38,054 bases of DNA from Flavobacterium sp. Root935 (GCF_001429295.1 NZ_LMJL01000007.1:424981-463034), one strand, 5' to 3'; positions 1 to 7,650 are shown, numbered from the stretch's first letter. Notes: generated by a model not told the origin, from the letters alone. A program made the numbers and translations.

Positions 1-164
1 AAATAACGATCGACCGAGTTTACGTTCCAGAGGAACGTCTGGTATGGTTGGATTATAAAAATAACATCGATCAAATGTTCCGCTGGAACGTAAAATAATG
101 ATAACAATACAATTTTGCTGCCAATGAGATGTTCCAACGGAACAGGGAAAAATATTATATAACA
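1..164. repeat. Cluster of GTTCC-n3-GGAAC palindromes (REP-like family J)
   Basis: Three short palindromes lie close together: ACGTTCC-AGA-GGAACGT at 22-38, GTTCC-GCT-GGAAC at 77-89 and GTTCC-AAC-GGAAC at 131-143. The last follows GCCAATGAGAT, a head sequence also seen (as TACCAACGAGAT or close variants) beside the same palindromes near 17.1 kb and 32.0 kb. No gene was found in this edge segment. The centre triplet and outer bases vary while the stem pairing is kept, as expected for REP-type elements. Confidence 0.7.
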
Positions 165-201
165 AAAAGAGGGCTGTTTCAAATTGAAACAGCCCTCTTT
201 T
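165..201 (-). terminator. Rho-independent terminator of the bacilliredoxin gene
   Basis: A perfect 16-bp stem (165-180 with 186-201, GAGGGCTGTTTC core) has a 5-nt loop. Read leftward it is followed by a run of T. It lies about 80 bp past the stop of the minus-strand gene at 282. Confidence 0.85.
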
Positions 202-222
202 AAATCTTTGTACCTCTTTACC

Positions 223-280
223 TTTGCTGCTTTGAACCTAAAATCTTAGATCCTCAGCAACTCAGAACCTTAGTCCCTTA
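223..280. repeat. Half copy of the CTTAGAACCTTAG repeat (family A)
   Basis: The segment consists of short variants of TTAGAACCTTAG/ATCTTAGATCCTCAGC. It resembles one arm of the inverted repeat at 9542-9635. No second arm is visible here. Confidence 0.5.
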
Positions 281-281
281 A

Positions 282-692
282 TTAGCAAAACTCATTAAAA
301 GCATCCTGCAAATTCTCAGCGATTAGTTCTGCTGGACGACCTTCGATGTGGTGACGCTCTAACATGTGAACTAATTCTCCGTTTTTGAACAAAGCCATAG
401 ATGGCGATGATGGAGGAAAAGGAAACATATGTTGTCTTGCAGCATCAACAGCTTCTTTATCAACACCAGCAAAAACTGTAATAAGGTGATCTGGTTTTTT
501 AGCTCCTTCTAAACTCATTTTTGCTCCCGGACGTGCATTTCTTGCAGCGCACCCGCAAACAGAGTTTACAACAACTAAAGTGGTACCCTCAGCTTTGATA
601 GCGTTATCTACAGCTTCAGCACTATGTAAATCTTGAAAACCAGCAGCTGTTAATTCAGCTTCCATAGGTTTTACCATTTCTTGTGGATACAT
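282..692 (-). CDS. Bacilliredoxin, BrxA/BrxB (YphP/YqiW) family
   Basis: This 136-residue protein is full length for the family. The segment [14 protein letters not shown] (about residues 43-56) carries the CGC motif typical of bacilliredoxins. These cytosolic thiol-disulfide proteins remove bacillithiol from S-bacillithiolated proteins in Firmicutes. In Bacteroidota many members exist and the partner thiol is less certain, so the exact substrate is inferred. The ATG at 692 has a TAnnTTTG promoter element about 33 bp upstream, and a strong terminator follows the stop. It appears to be transcribed alone. Confidence 0.88.
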   Translation of the reverse strand: MYPQEMVKPMEAELTAAGFQDLHSAEAVDNAIKAEGTTLVVVNSVCGCAARNARPGAKMSLEGAKKPDHLITVFAGVDKEAVDAARQHMFPFPPSSPSMALFKNGELVHMLERHHIEGRPAELIAENLQDAFNEFC

Positions 693-724
693 ATTCTTGT
701 CTTTTAAATTTTACTTTTGAGTTG

Positions 725-732
725 CAAAGTTA
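725..732 (-). promoter_or_regulatory. Promoter -7 element of the bacilliredoxin gene
   Basis: On the minus strand this reads TAACTTTG, matching the Bacteroidota -7 consensus TAnnTTTG. Expected transcription start is near 718, giving a leader of about 25 nt. No convincing -33 box at the usual spacing. Confidence 0.5.
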
Positions 733-823
733 CAAAGTTTACTCGCAACTACTTAATTTGAAGTATAAAGTTTTGTTATAGTTCGATATTAATTTTTTAG
801 GCATATTCCGAACCTTCCACAAG

Positions 824-1255
824 TCAAACCACCGTTTCTTTTATCTTTTTAGCAGGAAATTGATAATTATACTGTTTTAAGTGACTATTTCCTCTTCTTA
901 CCTTATTCGTTGTTGTTAATACAGTTGATTTTTTTTCTTCCGAAATTTCAATGGTAGAAAGATAACTTGTTAAATACTTTTTAAGCAGTTGTATATTGTC
1001 AACTTCTATGGAGTAAATTGTTTTTTTACCAACATTCTTTATATCAACCAAGTTTGCCTTTTTTAATTCTAACAAATGCTTAGAAATTGTCGATTGTGCC
1101 AGCGGAATTAATTCAACAATCTCACCACAAGTTCTATAGTTTCTTTTCCATAAAAGTGTCATAATCTGAATTCTCGTTGGATGTCCAAGTGCTTTGCAAA
1201 TTCTTCCTACCTCTTCTGTCTCTATATCAAATTTTAAGCGTTTTGTAATTCCCAT
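824..1255 (-). CDS. ArsR/HTH_20-type winged-helix transcriptional regulator
   Basis: This 143-residue protein has an ArsR-like winged helix at residues 10-90: LGHPTRIQIMTLLW, then CGEIVELIPLAQSTISKHLLELKKANLV as recognition helix region, then a wing. The single Cys in the TCGEIVELI helix is not the ELCVC metal motif of ArsR/SmtB, so direct metal sensing is not supported. The C-terminal 45 residues are basic and unlike the core. It likely represses or activates a small set of genes as a dimer; the target is not evident. The co-directional gene downstream in transcription is the bacilliredoxin, but a separate promoter lies between them. Confidence 0.8.
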   Translation of the reverse strand: MGITKRLKFDIETEEVGRICKALGHPTRIQIMTLLWKRNYRTCGEIVELIPLAQSTISKHLLELKKANLVDIKNVGKKTIYSIEVDNIQLLKKYLTSYLSTIEISEEKKSTVLTTTNKVRRGNSHLKQYNYQFPAKKIKETVV

Positions 1256-1296
1256 TTGCCATTAATTCATTATCGTAAATAACCGATTATATTAGG

Positions 1297-1304
1297 CAAA
1301 TCTA
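1297..1304 (-). promoter_or_regulatory. Promoter -7 element of the ArsR-type gene
   Basis: On the minus strand this reads TAGATTTG (TAnnTTTG), about 42 bp before the ATG at 1255. Confidence 0.45.
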
Positions 1305-1406
1305 AATGTTGCAGATTTTCGTTACCGCCTCAAAAAATTATTAAAATGAAAGAATAAGACATTTTTTTGGCTGTTAAATCAGATTAGTAAAATAAGCTAT
1401 GTGGTT

Positions 1407-1480
1407 AAGATCGCACGCAGATTTAAGCAGATAAATGCAGATTTATTTAAGATTTTAAGATAAATATAATGAATCTGCAT
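1407..1480. repeat. Intergenic inverted repeat (family B, GCAGATT type)
   Basis: ATGCAGATT at 1435-1443 pairs perfectly with AATCTGCAT at 1472-1480. Extra GCAGATTTAAGCAG units lie on the left side. It sits between the stop of crtY (1491) and the ArsR gene, both on the minus strand, so it could form a hairpin in the crtY 3' end. Confidence 0.6.
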
Positions 1481-1490
1481 GAAACAAAAA

Positions 1491-2654
1491 CTAGCTGAAT
1501 ATTACTCGAAACAACGCTTTAACAAAGGGCAATTTTGGACATTTTAAGATCACTTGGAGATCTTCCAGCAGACTTGTTTCTTCATCTAGAAATTTAAAGA
1601 TCAAAACAGGATTTCCTTTTTTGAATAAGGAAGAAAAAATGGAACTTCCCAATTCATTATGACGATGCAGAATATCTAAAAGCAACAAATCATAAAACCA
1701 AAATCGGTTTTTTTTGTGAAAATAATTCATTTTGGGTGAAGAATCAGCTTGAAGAAAACTCACTAATTCTGAAGATTTTTTATCTGAATTTTTAAACGTG
1801 TAGCCCGTACTTGCTTTTGTCCATCCGCCGGCAGTACCAATGTTTAAAACTCGTTTGGTGTTTTTTTTCCAAAACGGATAACACGTCATCGGGATACTTC
1901 CCTGCTCTTTTTCGAGAACTTTATATTGATCTATTCCGAGTTTTTTTAAATAGATCTGAATCTCATTTTCGTATTCTTCTTTCGAAAGAAGATTTTCAGA
2001 AAACAAGGTGTATTCAACTAAAGCTACCGTTTTAGAAGTCGGCAAAACATACATAAATCTTGTATTTCCTTTTTGTTCTACCGAAAAATCCATAAAAGTT
2101 ACTTCTTCAGGATTAAAGATTTCTCTTTCTGTTTTTACAAACCAACCCACAAAATGCTGCTGTAAAACCGGATATTTGGTTTGACTTTCGGCGAAAGCCT
2201 TTGTATAAATGCTATTAAATAAGTAATTGGTTGTATATCGATTTTCTTCTGTACCAACATAAACATGAGTTTCAAGTTCGTTGATATCGGTTACTTTTTC
2301 ATTTAAAAAAGTAATATTGGAATGTTTTGAAATGGATTCAAAAACAAAATTATAAAAGTCAATTCCCCGAATTTGATTGTATTGATAAGGCTTCAACGCC
2401 AAATCGCGTTTGAAATTTTCATTGGCAAATAAAGCCAAATCCCATTTTTTAGAAATAACAGAATTCCATAAACTTTCGTTTTTATCCCAAAAACACCAAG
2501 TTCTGTCGTTGCTTTTCTTTGAATCGTGATCTAAAAGCAAAATCGATTTGTCTGAGAATTTTCCAGACATAACCATTTTGTAAACCATCATCAAAGATGC
2601 AAGTCCAGTCCCAGTAAAAATATAATCGAAGTGTTTGATTTGCGAAGAATTCAT
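1491..2654 (-). CDS. crtY: Lycopene beta-cyclase (CrtY family flavoprotein)
   Basis: This 387-residue protein is the usual CrtY length. It has an N-terminal FAD/NAD-binding loop (DYIFTGTGLASL) and the family signature RTWCFW near residue 52. A central MDFSVEQ and a GWTKASTGYTF segment match the substrate-side motifs of this family. CrtY closes both ends of lycopene to beta rings to give beta-carotene, the precursor of zeaxanthin-type pigments of yellow flavobacteria. The frame could open at TTG 2660, but ATG 2654 two codons later is preferred. It lies 18 bp after the thioredoxin-like gene and is probably co-transcribed. Other crt genes (crtB, crtI, crtZ) are not in the window. Confidence 0.88.
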   Translation of the reverse strand: MNSSQIKHFDYIFTGTGLASLMMVYKMVMSGKFSDKSILLLDHDSKKSNDRTWCFWDKNESLWNSVISKKWDLALFANENFKRDLALKPYQYNQIRGIDFYNFVFESISKHSNITFLNEKVTDINELETHVYVGTEENRYTTNYLFNSIYTKAFAESQTKYPVLQQHFVGWFVKTEREIFNPEEVTFMDFSVEQKGNTRFMYVLPTSKTVALVEYTLFSENLLSKEEYENEIQIYLKKLGIDQYKVLEKEQGSIPMTCYPFWKKNTKRVLNIGTAGGWTKASTGYTFKNSDKKSSELVSFLQADSSPKMNYFHKKNRFWFYDLLLLDILHRHNELGSSIFSSLFKKGNPVLIFKFLDEETSLLEDLQVILKCPKLPFVKALFRVIFS

Positions 2655-2672
2655 TCTCAAAAATAAGAAATT

Positions 2673-3137
2673 TTATTCTTTCAGTTTTTCTAAAAGAAGT
2701 TTAAAATCTTTTGGACTTAAATAGTTATTGTACTGTAAAATGATTTCATTTTTTTCATTCAAAACACACAAAACCGGATATACAATTTGATTGTTCATTG
2801 TTCCGAGTTGTAAAGCCAGTTCATGAACGCCAACATTATTTCCGGAAGGTTTGTATTTAAAAGTGTGATTATTAAAAGTAATATCTCGTTTTTCGGCAGC
2901 ATTCAAATCAATAAAATAAAAATCTGAGTTTAGTTTTTGAATGATTTCTTGATTTTTGAAAGTCGTTGCTTTCATTCTCTGGCAAAACTGGCACCAATCG
3001 GTATGAATGAAAACGATGATTTTTCTTTTTTGAATTTGCTGCAAACTATCAACTTCTTCAAAAGTCCTGCTCTTTAGTTGGCAGAATCCTGTTGAAGTTA
3101 TTCCGATGCAGAAAATTAAGAGAAATAGCTTTTTCAT
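2673..3137 (-). CDS. Exported thioredoxin-fold protein (DUF255/TlpA-like)
   Basis: This 154-residue protein has a signal peptide (MKKLFLLIFCIGITSTGFCQ) and a thioredoxin fold. HTDWCQFCQRMK (residues 46-57) carries the CxxC redox motif, here CQFC. The sequence continues with the typical TTFKNQEIIQKLNSDFYFIDLNA segment found in periplasmic thioredoxin-like proteins of Bacteroidota. It should act in the periplasm as a thiol reductase or oxidase. It lies between a TonB receptor and crtY, all minus strand; a role in maturing the receptor or its substrate is only an inference. Confidence 0.82.
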   Translation of the reverse strand: MKKLFLLIFCIGITSTGFCQLKSRTFEEVDSLQQIQKRKIIVFIHTDWCQFCQRMKATTFKNQEIIQKLNSDFYFIDLNAAEKRDITFNNHTFKYKPSGNNVGVHELALQLGTMNNQIVYPVLCVLNEKNEIILQYNNYLSPKDFKLLLEKLKE

Positions 3138-3150
3138 TTGTGTTTTCAGT

Positions 3151-3238
3151 TTTTGCCACGAATTTCACGAATTAGCACGAATTGAATAGTAAATCTTCAT
3201 CTAAAAATTAGCGGAAATTCGTGAAATTCGTGGCAAAA
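3151..3238. repeat. Intergenic inverted repeat (family C, CCACGAATTTCACG)
   Basis: The arms 3151-3173 and 3216-3238 are perfect reverse complements over 23 bp (core GCCACGAATTTCACG), separated by 42 bp. It fills the gap between the TonB receptor stop (3280) and the thioredoxin-like start (3137). The loop carries further partial copies (AGCACGAATT). Confidence 0.85.
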
Positions 3239-3279
3239 GAAAAATCCTTATAATCATTTTAATCTTTGGCCTCATAAAT

Positions 3280-5532
3280 TTACCTCAAATTATATCGCAA
3301 TCCAATAAACCCACGAATAGTCTGGTTTTGTCCATAAACATAAGTGGTATCAAACGTCAATCCGTATGGATTATCTGGTGTAACCAAAACTTTTCCAGCC
3401 GAATCGTATTGTACATTTTTATCAAAAGGATCATTCGTTCTCGAAATCAAAAACGGATTATTCTGTTTTGGAGTAAAGTTCAGCAAATTTTTGATACCGC
3501 CGTAAACTTCAAAATTCTTCCAGCCTGTATACGTAAACTGAATATTCTGAATACTGTACCAAGGCGAATTAGGGTTTCTCGGATCGTATTCGTTCAACAA
3601 AGGCAATTTCATCGGACTGTAAACATTCCCAGTATAATCCAACAGTAAATTCCAAGGTTGTATTTTGTATGAAACACTCCAAGTTCCCGTAAATTTTTCG
3701 GTTAGAAAAGGTCGTTCTGAAATTCCATCCTGAACATTTTTATTGTCTAAAACTGTTGCACCAAGAATAAACTTTAATCCGTTTGTGAAATTTAAGTCGA
3801 CATTCGTGCTGATTCCCTGACTTATAGCATAACCATATATATTGTCATAAATAATTTTATTCGGATCTGTTTCGTAATCTGAAACGATTTTATTGCTGAA
3901 TCTCGTATAAAAAGCCGTCGTTTCAATTCCCATAAAAGTTCCATTTCCGAAATTGATTTTCTGAATATAATTCAGATTGACATTTACAGATTTCTCTGGT
4001 TTTAAATCATTTTGTATCACAACATCTCGCGAACCTGTCAGCGCAGCGTGATCTTCGGTAAATAAATTCACTACGCGAAATCCAGTTCCGGCGTTTAATC
4101 TGAAAATCGTATTTTCATTTGCTTTGAAACGATAAGCCACTCTCGGCGTAAAAATCGAACCGTGAATCGAGTTGTAATCGTAGCGCGCGCCAAGCAAAAC
4201 CTGACTTTTAGGCGAAAATGTAATTTCATCCTGAACAAAAATTCCCGGCAGCCAAGTACTTTCAGCTTCTTTTGTTGCGGTTGTATTGTCGTCATAATAA
4301 GAATATCGATTCGCAATTCCGACAAGGAAATCATTTCGACCGATTTTTTTATCCCAGGTCAATTGCAGAAAACCAATTTTTTGATTGGCGATATAAGAGG
4401 TTGTTCCGTAACGACTGTCTTGGTAATGCACATTTCCAGAAAACGAAAGCATTAATTTTTCTTCAAATGGTAATTGATAAGTTCCAATTAATTCGGCTCT
4501 TTTGGTATAAATGCTTTCGCCGTAAATTTCATCGCCACCGCGGTATTTTTTCTCCCAACGCACATCTCCGCCCCAGCGGTCTTCATACATTCCGCGTGCT
4601 GCAATCGTAAAAAGACGATTATGATTTCGTTGAAAGTTCCATTTATTAAAAACCGAAATTCGTTCAGAAAGCGTGACATCCGTAAAGTTATCTTTGTCTT
4701 TATCAATAACCTCATCGTAGTTGAAGTAATTTACGCCTAAAAGAGAAGTCGCTTTTTTGCCGACATTAAATTTCATTCCCAAATCGAGATTACTTTCAAA
4801 GTAAGAAGTTGTAAAATAATCCGCAGAAAATACAGGTGCATTTGTTGGGTTTTTAGTGATAATATTGATCAGGCCACCAACCGCCTCACTTCCGTAAAGA
4901 GAAGAAGCGGGACCTTTTACGATTTCAATTCTTTCTACCAAAGAATTCGGAATTCCAGATAAACCGTAAACCGTCGAGAGACTGCTCACAATTGGCATTC
5001 CGTCAATCAGAACCAAAGTATACGGACCTTCAAGGCCATTGATATGAATATCTCCAGTGTTACAAACTCCGCAATTGAGCTGTGGCCGAACGCCATTTAT
5101 ATTTTGAAGCGCATCGTAAATACTCGCAGTTGGATTTTTTTTGAAGAAAGTAGGCGAATAAACCTCAACGGGAACAGCACTTTCTAAACGTTTTACAGCT
5201 TTTAAAGTTCCCGAAACAACAACTTCATTTAATTCGTTTTGGTCTTCATTTAATTCGAAATCAAGATTTAAGTTTTGATTTTCAATTATAGAAATCTTTT
5301 GAGTTATAGTTTTAAATCCACTCGAGGTCACTGCAATTTTATAAGAACCACTCGGAACATTTTCTAATTTGTAAAAGCCCAGTGAATCTGTATGAGTTTT
5401 AAAGTTTGTATGTAACAGAATCACATTAATTTCCTGAATCGTAGGAACATCTGTAGTTACTTTTCCCGATATGTTTTGTGAATAAAGGTTTTTAGTTGAA
5501 ATTATTAATATTGCCAAAAATAAATATTTCAT
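3280..5532 (-). CDS. TonB-dependent outer-membrane receptor with carboxypeptidase-regulatory-like domain
   Basis: This 750-residue protein has a signal peptide (MKYLFLAILIISTKNLYSQ), then a CarboxypepD_reg-like beta-sandwich (about 20-95), a plug domain (about 115-230, with LIDGMPI, VERIEIVKGPAS and GSEAVGGLINIITK) and a 22-strand-type barrel ending in GFIGLRYNLR. It imports a substrate across the outer membrane using TonB/ExbBD energy. CGVC at residues 154-157 in the plug is unusual and could bind metal or form a disulfide. The frame also opens at TTG 5556, but that lies upstream of the predicted transcription start, so ATG 5532 is chosen. No SusD partner is adjacent, which argues against glycan uptake; a metal or small cofactor is more likely, but this is inference. 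Confidence 0.88.
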   Translation of the reverse strand: MKYLFLAILIISTKNLYSQNISGKVTTDVPTIQEINVILLHTNFKTHTDSLGFYKLENVPSGSYKIAVTSSGFKTITQKISIIENQNLNLDFELNEDQNELNEVVVSGTLKAVKRLESAVPVEVYSPTFFKKNPTASIYDALQNINGVRPQLNCGVCNTGDIHINGLEGPYTLVLIDGMPIVSSLSTVYGLSGIPNSLVERIEIVKGPASSLYGSEAVGGLINIITKNPTNAPVFSADYFTTSYFESNLDLGMKFNVGKKATSLLGVNYFNYDEVIDKDKDNFTDVTLSERISVFNKWNFQRNHNRLFTIAARGMYEDRWGGDVRWEKKYRGGDEIYGESIYTKRAELIGTYQLPFEEKLMLSFSGNVHYQDSRYGTTSYIANQKIGFLQLTWDKKIGRNDFLVGIANRYSYYDDNTTATKEAESTWLPGIFVQDEITFSPKSQVLLGARYDYNSIHGSIFTPRVAYRFKANENTIFRLNAGTGFRVVNLFTEDHAALTGSRDVVIQNDLKPEKSVNVNLNYIQKINFGNGTFMGIETTAFYTRFSNKIVSDYETDPNKIIYDNIYGYAISQGISTNVDLNFTNGLKFILGATVLDNKNVQDGISERPFLTEKFTGTWSVSYKIQPWNLLLDYTGNVYSPMKLPLLNEYDPRNPNSPWYSIQNIQFTYTGWKNFEVYGGIKNLLNFTPKQNNPFLISRTNDPFDKNVQYDSAGKVLVTPDNPYGLTFDTTYVYGQNQTIRGFIGLRYNLR

Positions 5533-5553
5533 GGTTATAAAATTAAATTTAGA

Positions 5554-5561
5554 CAAAACTA
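5554..5561 (-). promoter_or_regulatory. Promoter -7 element of the TonB receptor gene
   Basis: On the minus strand this reads TAGTTTTG (TAnnTTTG). A start site near 5547 leaves a 15-nt leader before ATG 5532 and excludes the upstream TTG. Confidence 0.5.
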
Positions 5562-5801
5562 AAAATTAAATTTGACAAATAATTATTCTAATGAATAAAT
5601 TTTTAAACTGATTTAATTCAATATGTTAGATTTATTTAAACACATAGAAATATGAATTTAAAGATTGAATAGCGTCCAGCTTTAGATGGATGAAAGCATG
5701 AGCGAAATAAAAGGGCTTAGCCAAACCTAAATTCGGCTAAAGCCCTTTCAATCCAATCTTCTTCCCCTAGCTGAAGCTAGGGGCTATTCAAAAAGTCAAG
5801 C

Positions 5802-5834
5802 AAACCCGACAGGTTTTCAAAACCTGTCGGGTTT
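5802..5834 (-). terminator. Strong palindrome just past the flavoprotein stop, likely terminator
   Basis: A 16-bp perfect stem (AAACCCGACAGGTTTT with its complement at 5819-5834) around one base, 4 bp past the stop at 5839. The T tract after it on the minus strand is short and interrupted, so it may act as an mRNA 3'-end protector or a repeat element rather than a classic terminator. Confidence 0.6.
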
Positions 5835-5838
5835 AGAA

Positions 5839-6744
5839 TTAAAAATCCTCATCAATAAGATCCTTATTAATCACTGCTCCTGCAAAAGATCCTGTAGAAA
5901 CTGCAATTGCAACCGAGCGCATTTGTGTTGTACAATCTCCGCTTGCATAAACTCCAGGAATATTTGTTTTTTGCATAACATCTACTTTTAATAATCCTTG
6001 TTCGTTTATCTCACAACCTAAATCTTTGGGTAAATGGCAATGTTGTTCAAATGGCGGTCTTGCATAAATGGCTTTTACGGCAACTTTTTCCTGATTTTTG
6101 AAGATGATGTTCTCGATATATCCCTTTGTATGTTCGAAAGAATCTATTTCTTCCTCGAAAATTTGGACATTGTGCTGTTGTAATATTTGAGTTTGTTCGA
6201 AAGTCAAAGTCGATTTTCCATTGGTACATAATCTTAAATCTTTGGTCCAATTCGAAATCAATTTTGCAAAATCAAATGCTGTTTCGCCGTTTGCAATTAT
6301 GGCTGTTTTTTCATTCTTCACTTCGTAGCCATGACAATATGGACAATGCAAAACCGAAATTCCCCAGCACTCTGCAAAACCATTAATCTTTGGAATTAAA
6401 TCTTTAACACCAGTTGCGAATAAAACTTTTCTGGATGTGAAAATTTCACCTGATTCTGTTGAGATTTCAAATCCCGCTTCATTTTTGATTGCTTTTGTCG
6501 CAAGGCCATTATAAAAATGAACTGTTTTATAAAGTTCAACTTGTAATTTGGCTTTCGCCGAAATAACTGCGGGCTTCTCCCCGTCTTGTGTAATAAAATT
6601 ATGCGAATGAGGCGTTTGTCTGTTGCAAGGCAGACCGCTGTCAATTACTAAAACCTGGCGAAGGGAACGTCCTAAGCTCATGGCAGCAGATAAGCCGCTG
6701 TAGCTTCCGCCAATAATAATCACGTCAAAAGTCTTCTGTTCCAT
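5839..6744 (-). CDS. Thioredoxin-reductase-like NAD(P)/FAD-dependent oxidoreductase
   Basis: This 301-residue protein is close to bacterial TrxB in length. FAD-binding motif IIIGGSYSGLSAA is at residues 9-21, ATGVKDLIP at 110-118, and the redox pair CPYC at 134-137 lies within HCPYCHGYE. The second FAD motif is ASGDCTTQ near the C terminus. In the NADPH domain the usual GGGxSA loop is degenerate (IANGETAFD), so the electron donor is uncertain. It starts 10 bp after the MerC gene stop, so the two form an operon. It may reduce a thiol partner or a metal species; genuine thioredoxin reductase activity is not proven by sequence. Confidence 0.8.
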   Translation of the reverse strand: MEQKTFDVIIIGGSYSGLSAAMSLGRSLRQVLVIDSGLPCNRQTPHSHNFITQDGEKPAVISAKAKLQVELYKTVHFYNGLATKAIKNEAGFEISTESGEIFTSRKVLFATGVKDLIPKINGFAECWGISVLHCPYCHGYEVKNEKTAIIANGETAFDFAKLISNWTKDLRLCTNGKSTLTFEQTQILQQHNVQIFEEEIDSFEHTKGYIENIIFKNQEKVAVKAIYARPPFEQHCHLPKDLGCEINEQGLLKVDVMQKTNIPGVYASGDCTTQMRSVAIAVSTGSFAGAVINKDLIDEDF

Positions 6745-6754
6745 AATTATAATT

Positions 6755-7108
6755 TTAATGATTTTGTTTTCTGTGTAATTTATAATTAATCAAATGCCCG
6801 ATAATCATACCGATTCCTCCAAAATAAATGAGATCCAGATGAATTTCTAAAAAGAGTTCACTCAAAATACTGATCCATATTAAGCTCATAGAAACAATCA
6901 AAATTGACGAAACCAAAACACTTGATTTTTTCGTAATTTTGAGAATTGCAAATAAACCGATCGAAGCAAATACTAAATCGATAAATGGATTATGACTTAA
7001 GCCTAATTGCAAAATTGTTAGAAGAGGAAAAATCAAACAATGAACCAGGCAGATAGTCGCACTTGAAATTCCTAAAATATCGTAAAAGGGTGAGGTAGTT
7101 TTCTTCAT
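6755..7108 (-). CDS. MerC-domain small membrane protein
   Basis: This 117-residue protein has four hydrophobic segments (about 10-33, 35-55, 62-82, 86-107). The first segment contains SSATICLVHCLIFPLL, which matches the conserved Cys/HC pattern of MerC proteins. Classic MerC imports mercuric ion in mer operons; no merA or merR is present here, so a role with another metal is possible. It is divergent from the Fur-family gene and shares its control region with it, which suggests Fur-type regulation. It leads an operon with the flavoprotein gene. Confidence 0.8.
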   Translation of the reverse strand: MKKTTSPFYDILGISSATICLVHCLIFPLLTILQLGLSHNPFIDLVFASIGLFAILKITKKSSVLVSSILIVSMSLIWISILSELFLEIHLDLIYFGGIGMIIGHLINYKLHRKQNH

Positions 7109-7127
7109 TTCTTGTAATTTTGCTTAA

Positions 7128-7177
7128 TGCAATTTTGTTGCAAATATACAATTTTAATTCAATTGCAACATTGTTGC
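7128..7177. promoter_or_regulatory. Two operator-like palindromes between merC and the Fur-family gene
   Basis: TGCAA-n5-TTGCA at 7128-7142 and GCAACA-T-TGTTGC at 7165-7177 share the half-site GCAA/TTGC and are about 36 bp apart centre to centre. On the minus strand the merC promoter fits between and over them: -7 TATATTTG at 7141-7148 and -33 TTG at 7166-7168 with a 17-bp spacer. A repressor on these sites would block merC, and probably the Fur-family gene itself. Confidence 0.6.
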
Positions 7178-7202
7178 GTTTAATTTTTTAATTCATTACA
7201 AA

Positions 7203-7595
7203 ATGAAAACTACACGTAATACTACAGCTAAAACCGCTGTATTAGAGGTTTTTGAGAAATCAAAAACGGCATTATCGCATGCTGAAATTCAAAAACAATT
7301 GAATGATGTGTGTGATCGAGTTACTATTTACAGGATTTTAGACCGCTTGGTAAACGATGATATTGTTCATAAAATTTCGAATCTCGACGGAACTGTAAAA
7401 TATGCGAAATGCAATCATTCACACCAGCGTGTACACATTCATAATCATGCTCATTTTAGCTGTGAGAATTGTCACGAAATAACTTGTTTGGAGAATGTGA
7501 AGCCGAGTTATATAATGCCGCATAATTACAAAGTCAACGAGATCAATTTCACCTTATCAGGATTATGTCCAAAATGTTTAAATTCTAACATTTAA
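7203..7595 (+). CDS. Fur-family metalloregulator (Fur/Zur-like)
   Basis: This 130-residue protein has a winged helix at residues 5-60 (SHAEIQKQLNDVCDRVTIYRILDRL is the recognition region) and a C-terminal dimerisation and metal domain. Structural zinc ligands are clear: CENC at 87-90 and CPKC at 122-125. A His-rich stretch HSHQRVHIHNHAHF (72-85) supplies the sensory site. Family members bind DNA with Fe, Zn, Mn or peroxide-sensitive metal. Which metal is sensed cannot be read from sequence; the His-rich stretch and the merC neighbour slightly favour zinc. It is divergent from merC and lies 74 bp before the Nramp gene. Confidence 0.88.
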   Translation: MKTTRNTTAKTAVLEVFEKSKTALSHAEIQKQLNDVCDRVTIYRILDRLVNDDIVHKISNLDGTVKYAKCNHSHQRVHIHNHAHFSCENCHEITCLENVKPSYIMPHNYKVNEINFTLSGLCPKCLNSNI

Positions 7596-7597
7596 CA

Positions 7598-7613
7598 TTT
7601 AGACTCGTCTAAA
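7598..7613 (+). promoter_or_regulatory. MntR/DtxR-like operator TTTAGAC-n2-GTCTAAA
   Basis: A perfect 7-bp inverted repeat around TC lies right after the Fur-family stop and 57 bp before the Nramp start. It overlaps the -33 region of the predicted Nramp promoter. A DtxR-family gene follows the transporter, so this is a good candidate for its binding site. Confidence 0.6.
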
Positions 7614-7642
7614 AATATTGTTTCGCGAATGTAATTTTTCTA

Positions 7643-7650
7643 TATATTTG
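7643..7650 (+). promoter_or_regulatory. Promoter -7 element of the Nramp gene
   Basis: TATATTTG fits TAnnTTTG. A TTG at 7618-7620 is a possible -33 box, slightly far away at 22 bp. The leader would be about 13 nt. Confidence 0.5.

Larger units (their letters stand above)
5533..5838. repeat. Gene-free gap with three stacked hairpins (family D)
   Basis: The gap contains three hairpins. AAAAGGGCTTAGCC at 5709-5722 pairs with GGCTAAAGCCCTTT at 5735-5748 with one bulge. CCCCTAGCT-GA-AGCTAGGGG lies at 5764-5783. The third is the terminator-like palindrome at 5802-5834. The first half (5562-5700) shows no gene. Confidence 0.7.

Noticed and set aside
4162..4715. Several antisense or shifted frames inside the TonB receptor gene
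   Set aside because: They are long open frames in a strongly coding region, with no motif, start context or domain; the receptor frame explains the sequence.
5802..5834. Palindrome as phage attachment site
   Set aside because: No integrase, tRNA or matching second copy in the window; a terminator or repeat role fits its place 4 bp after a stop codon.
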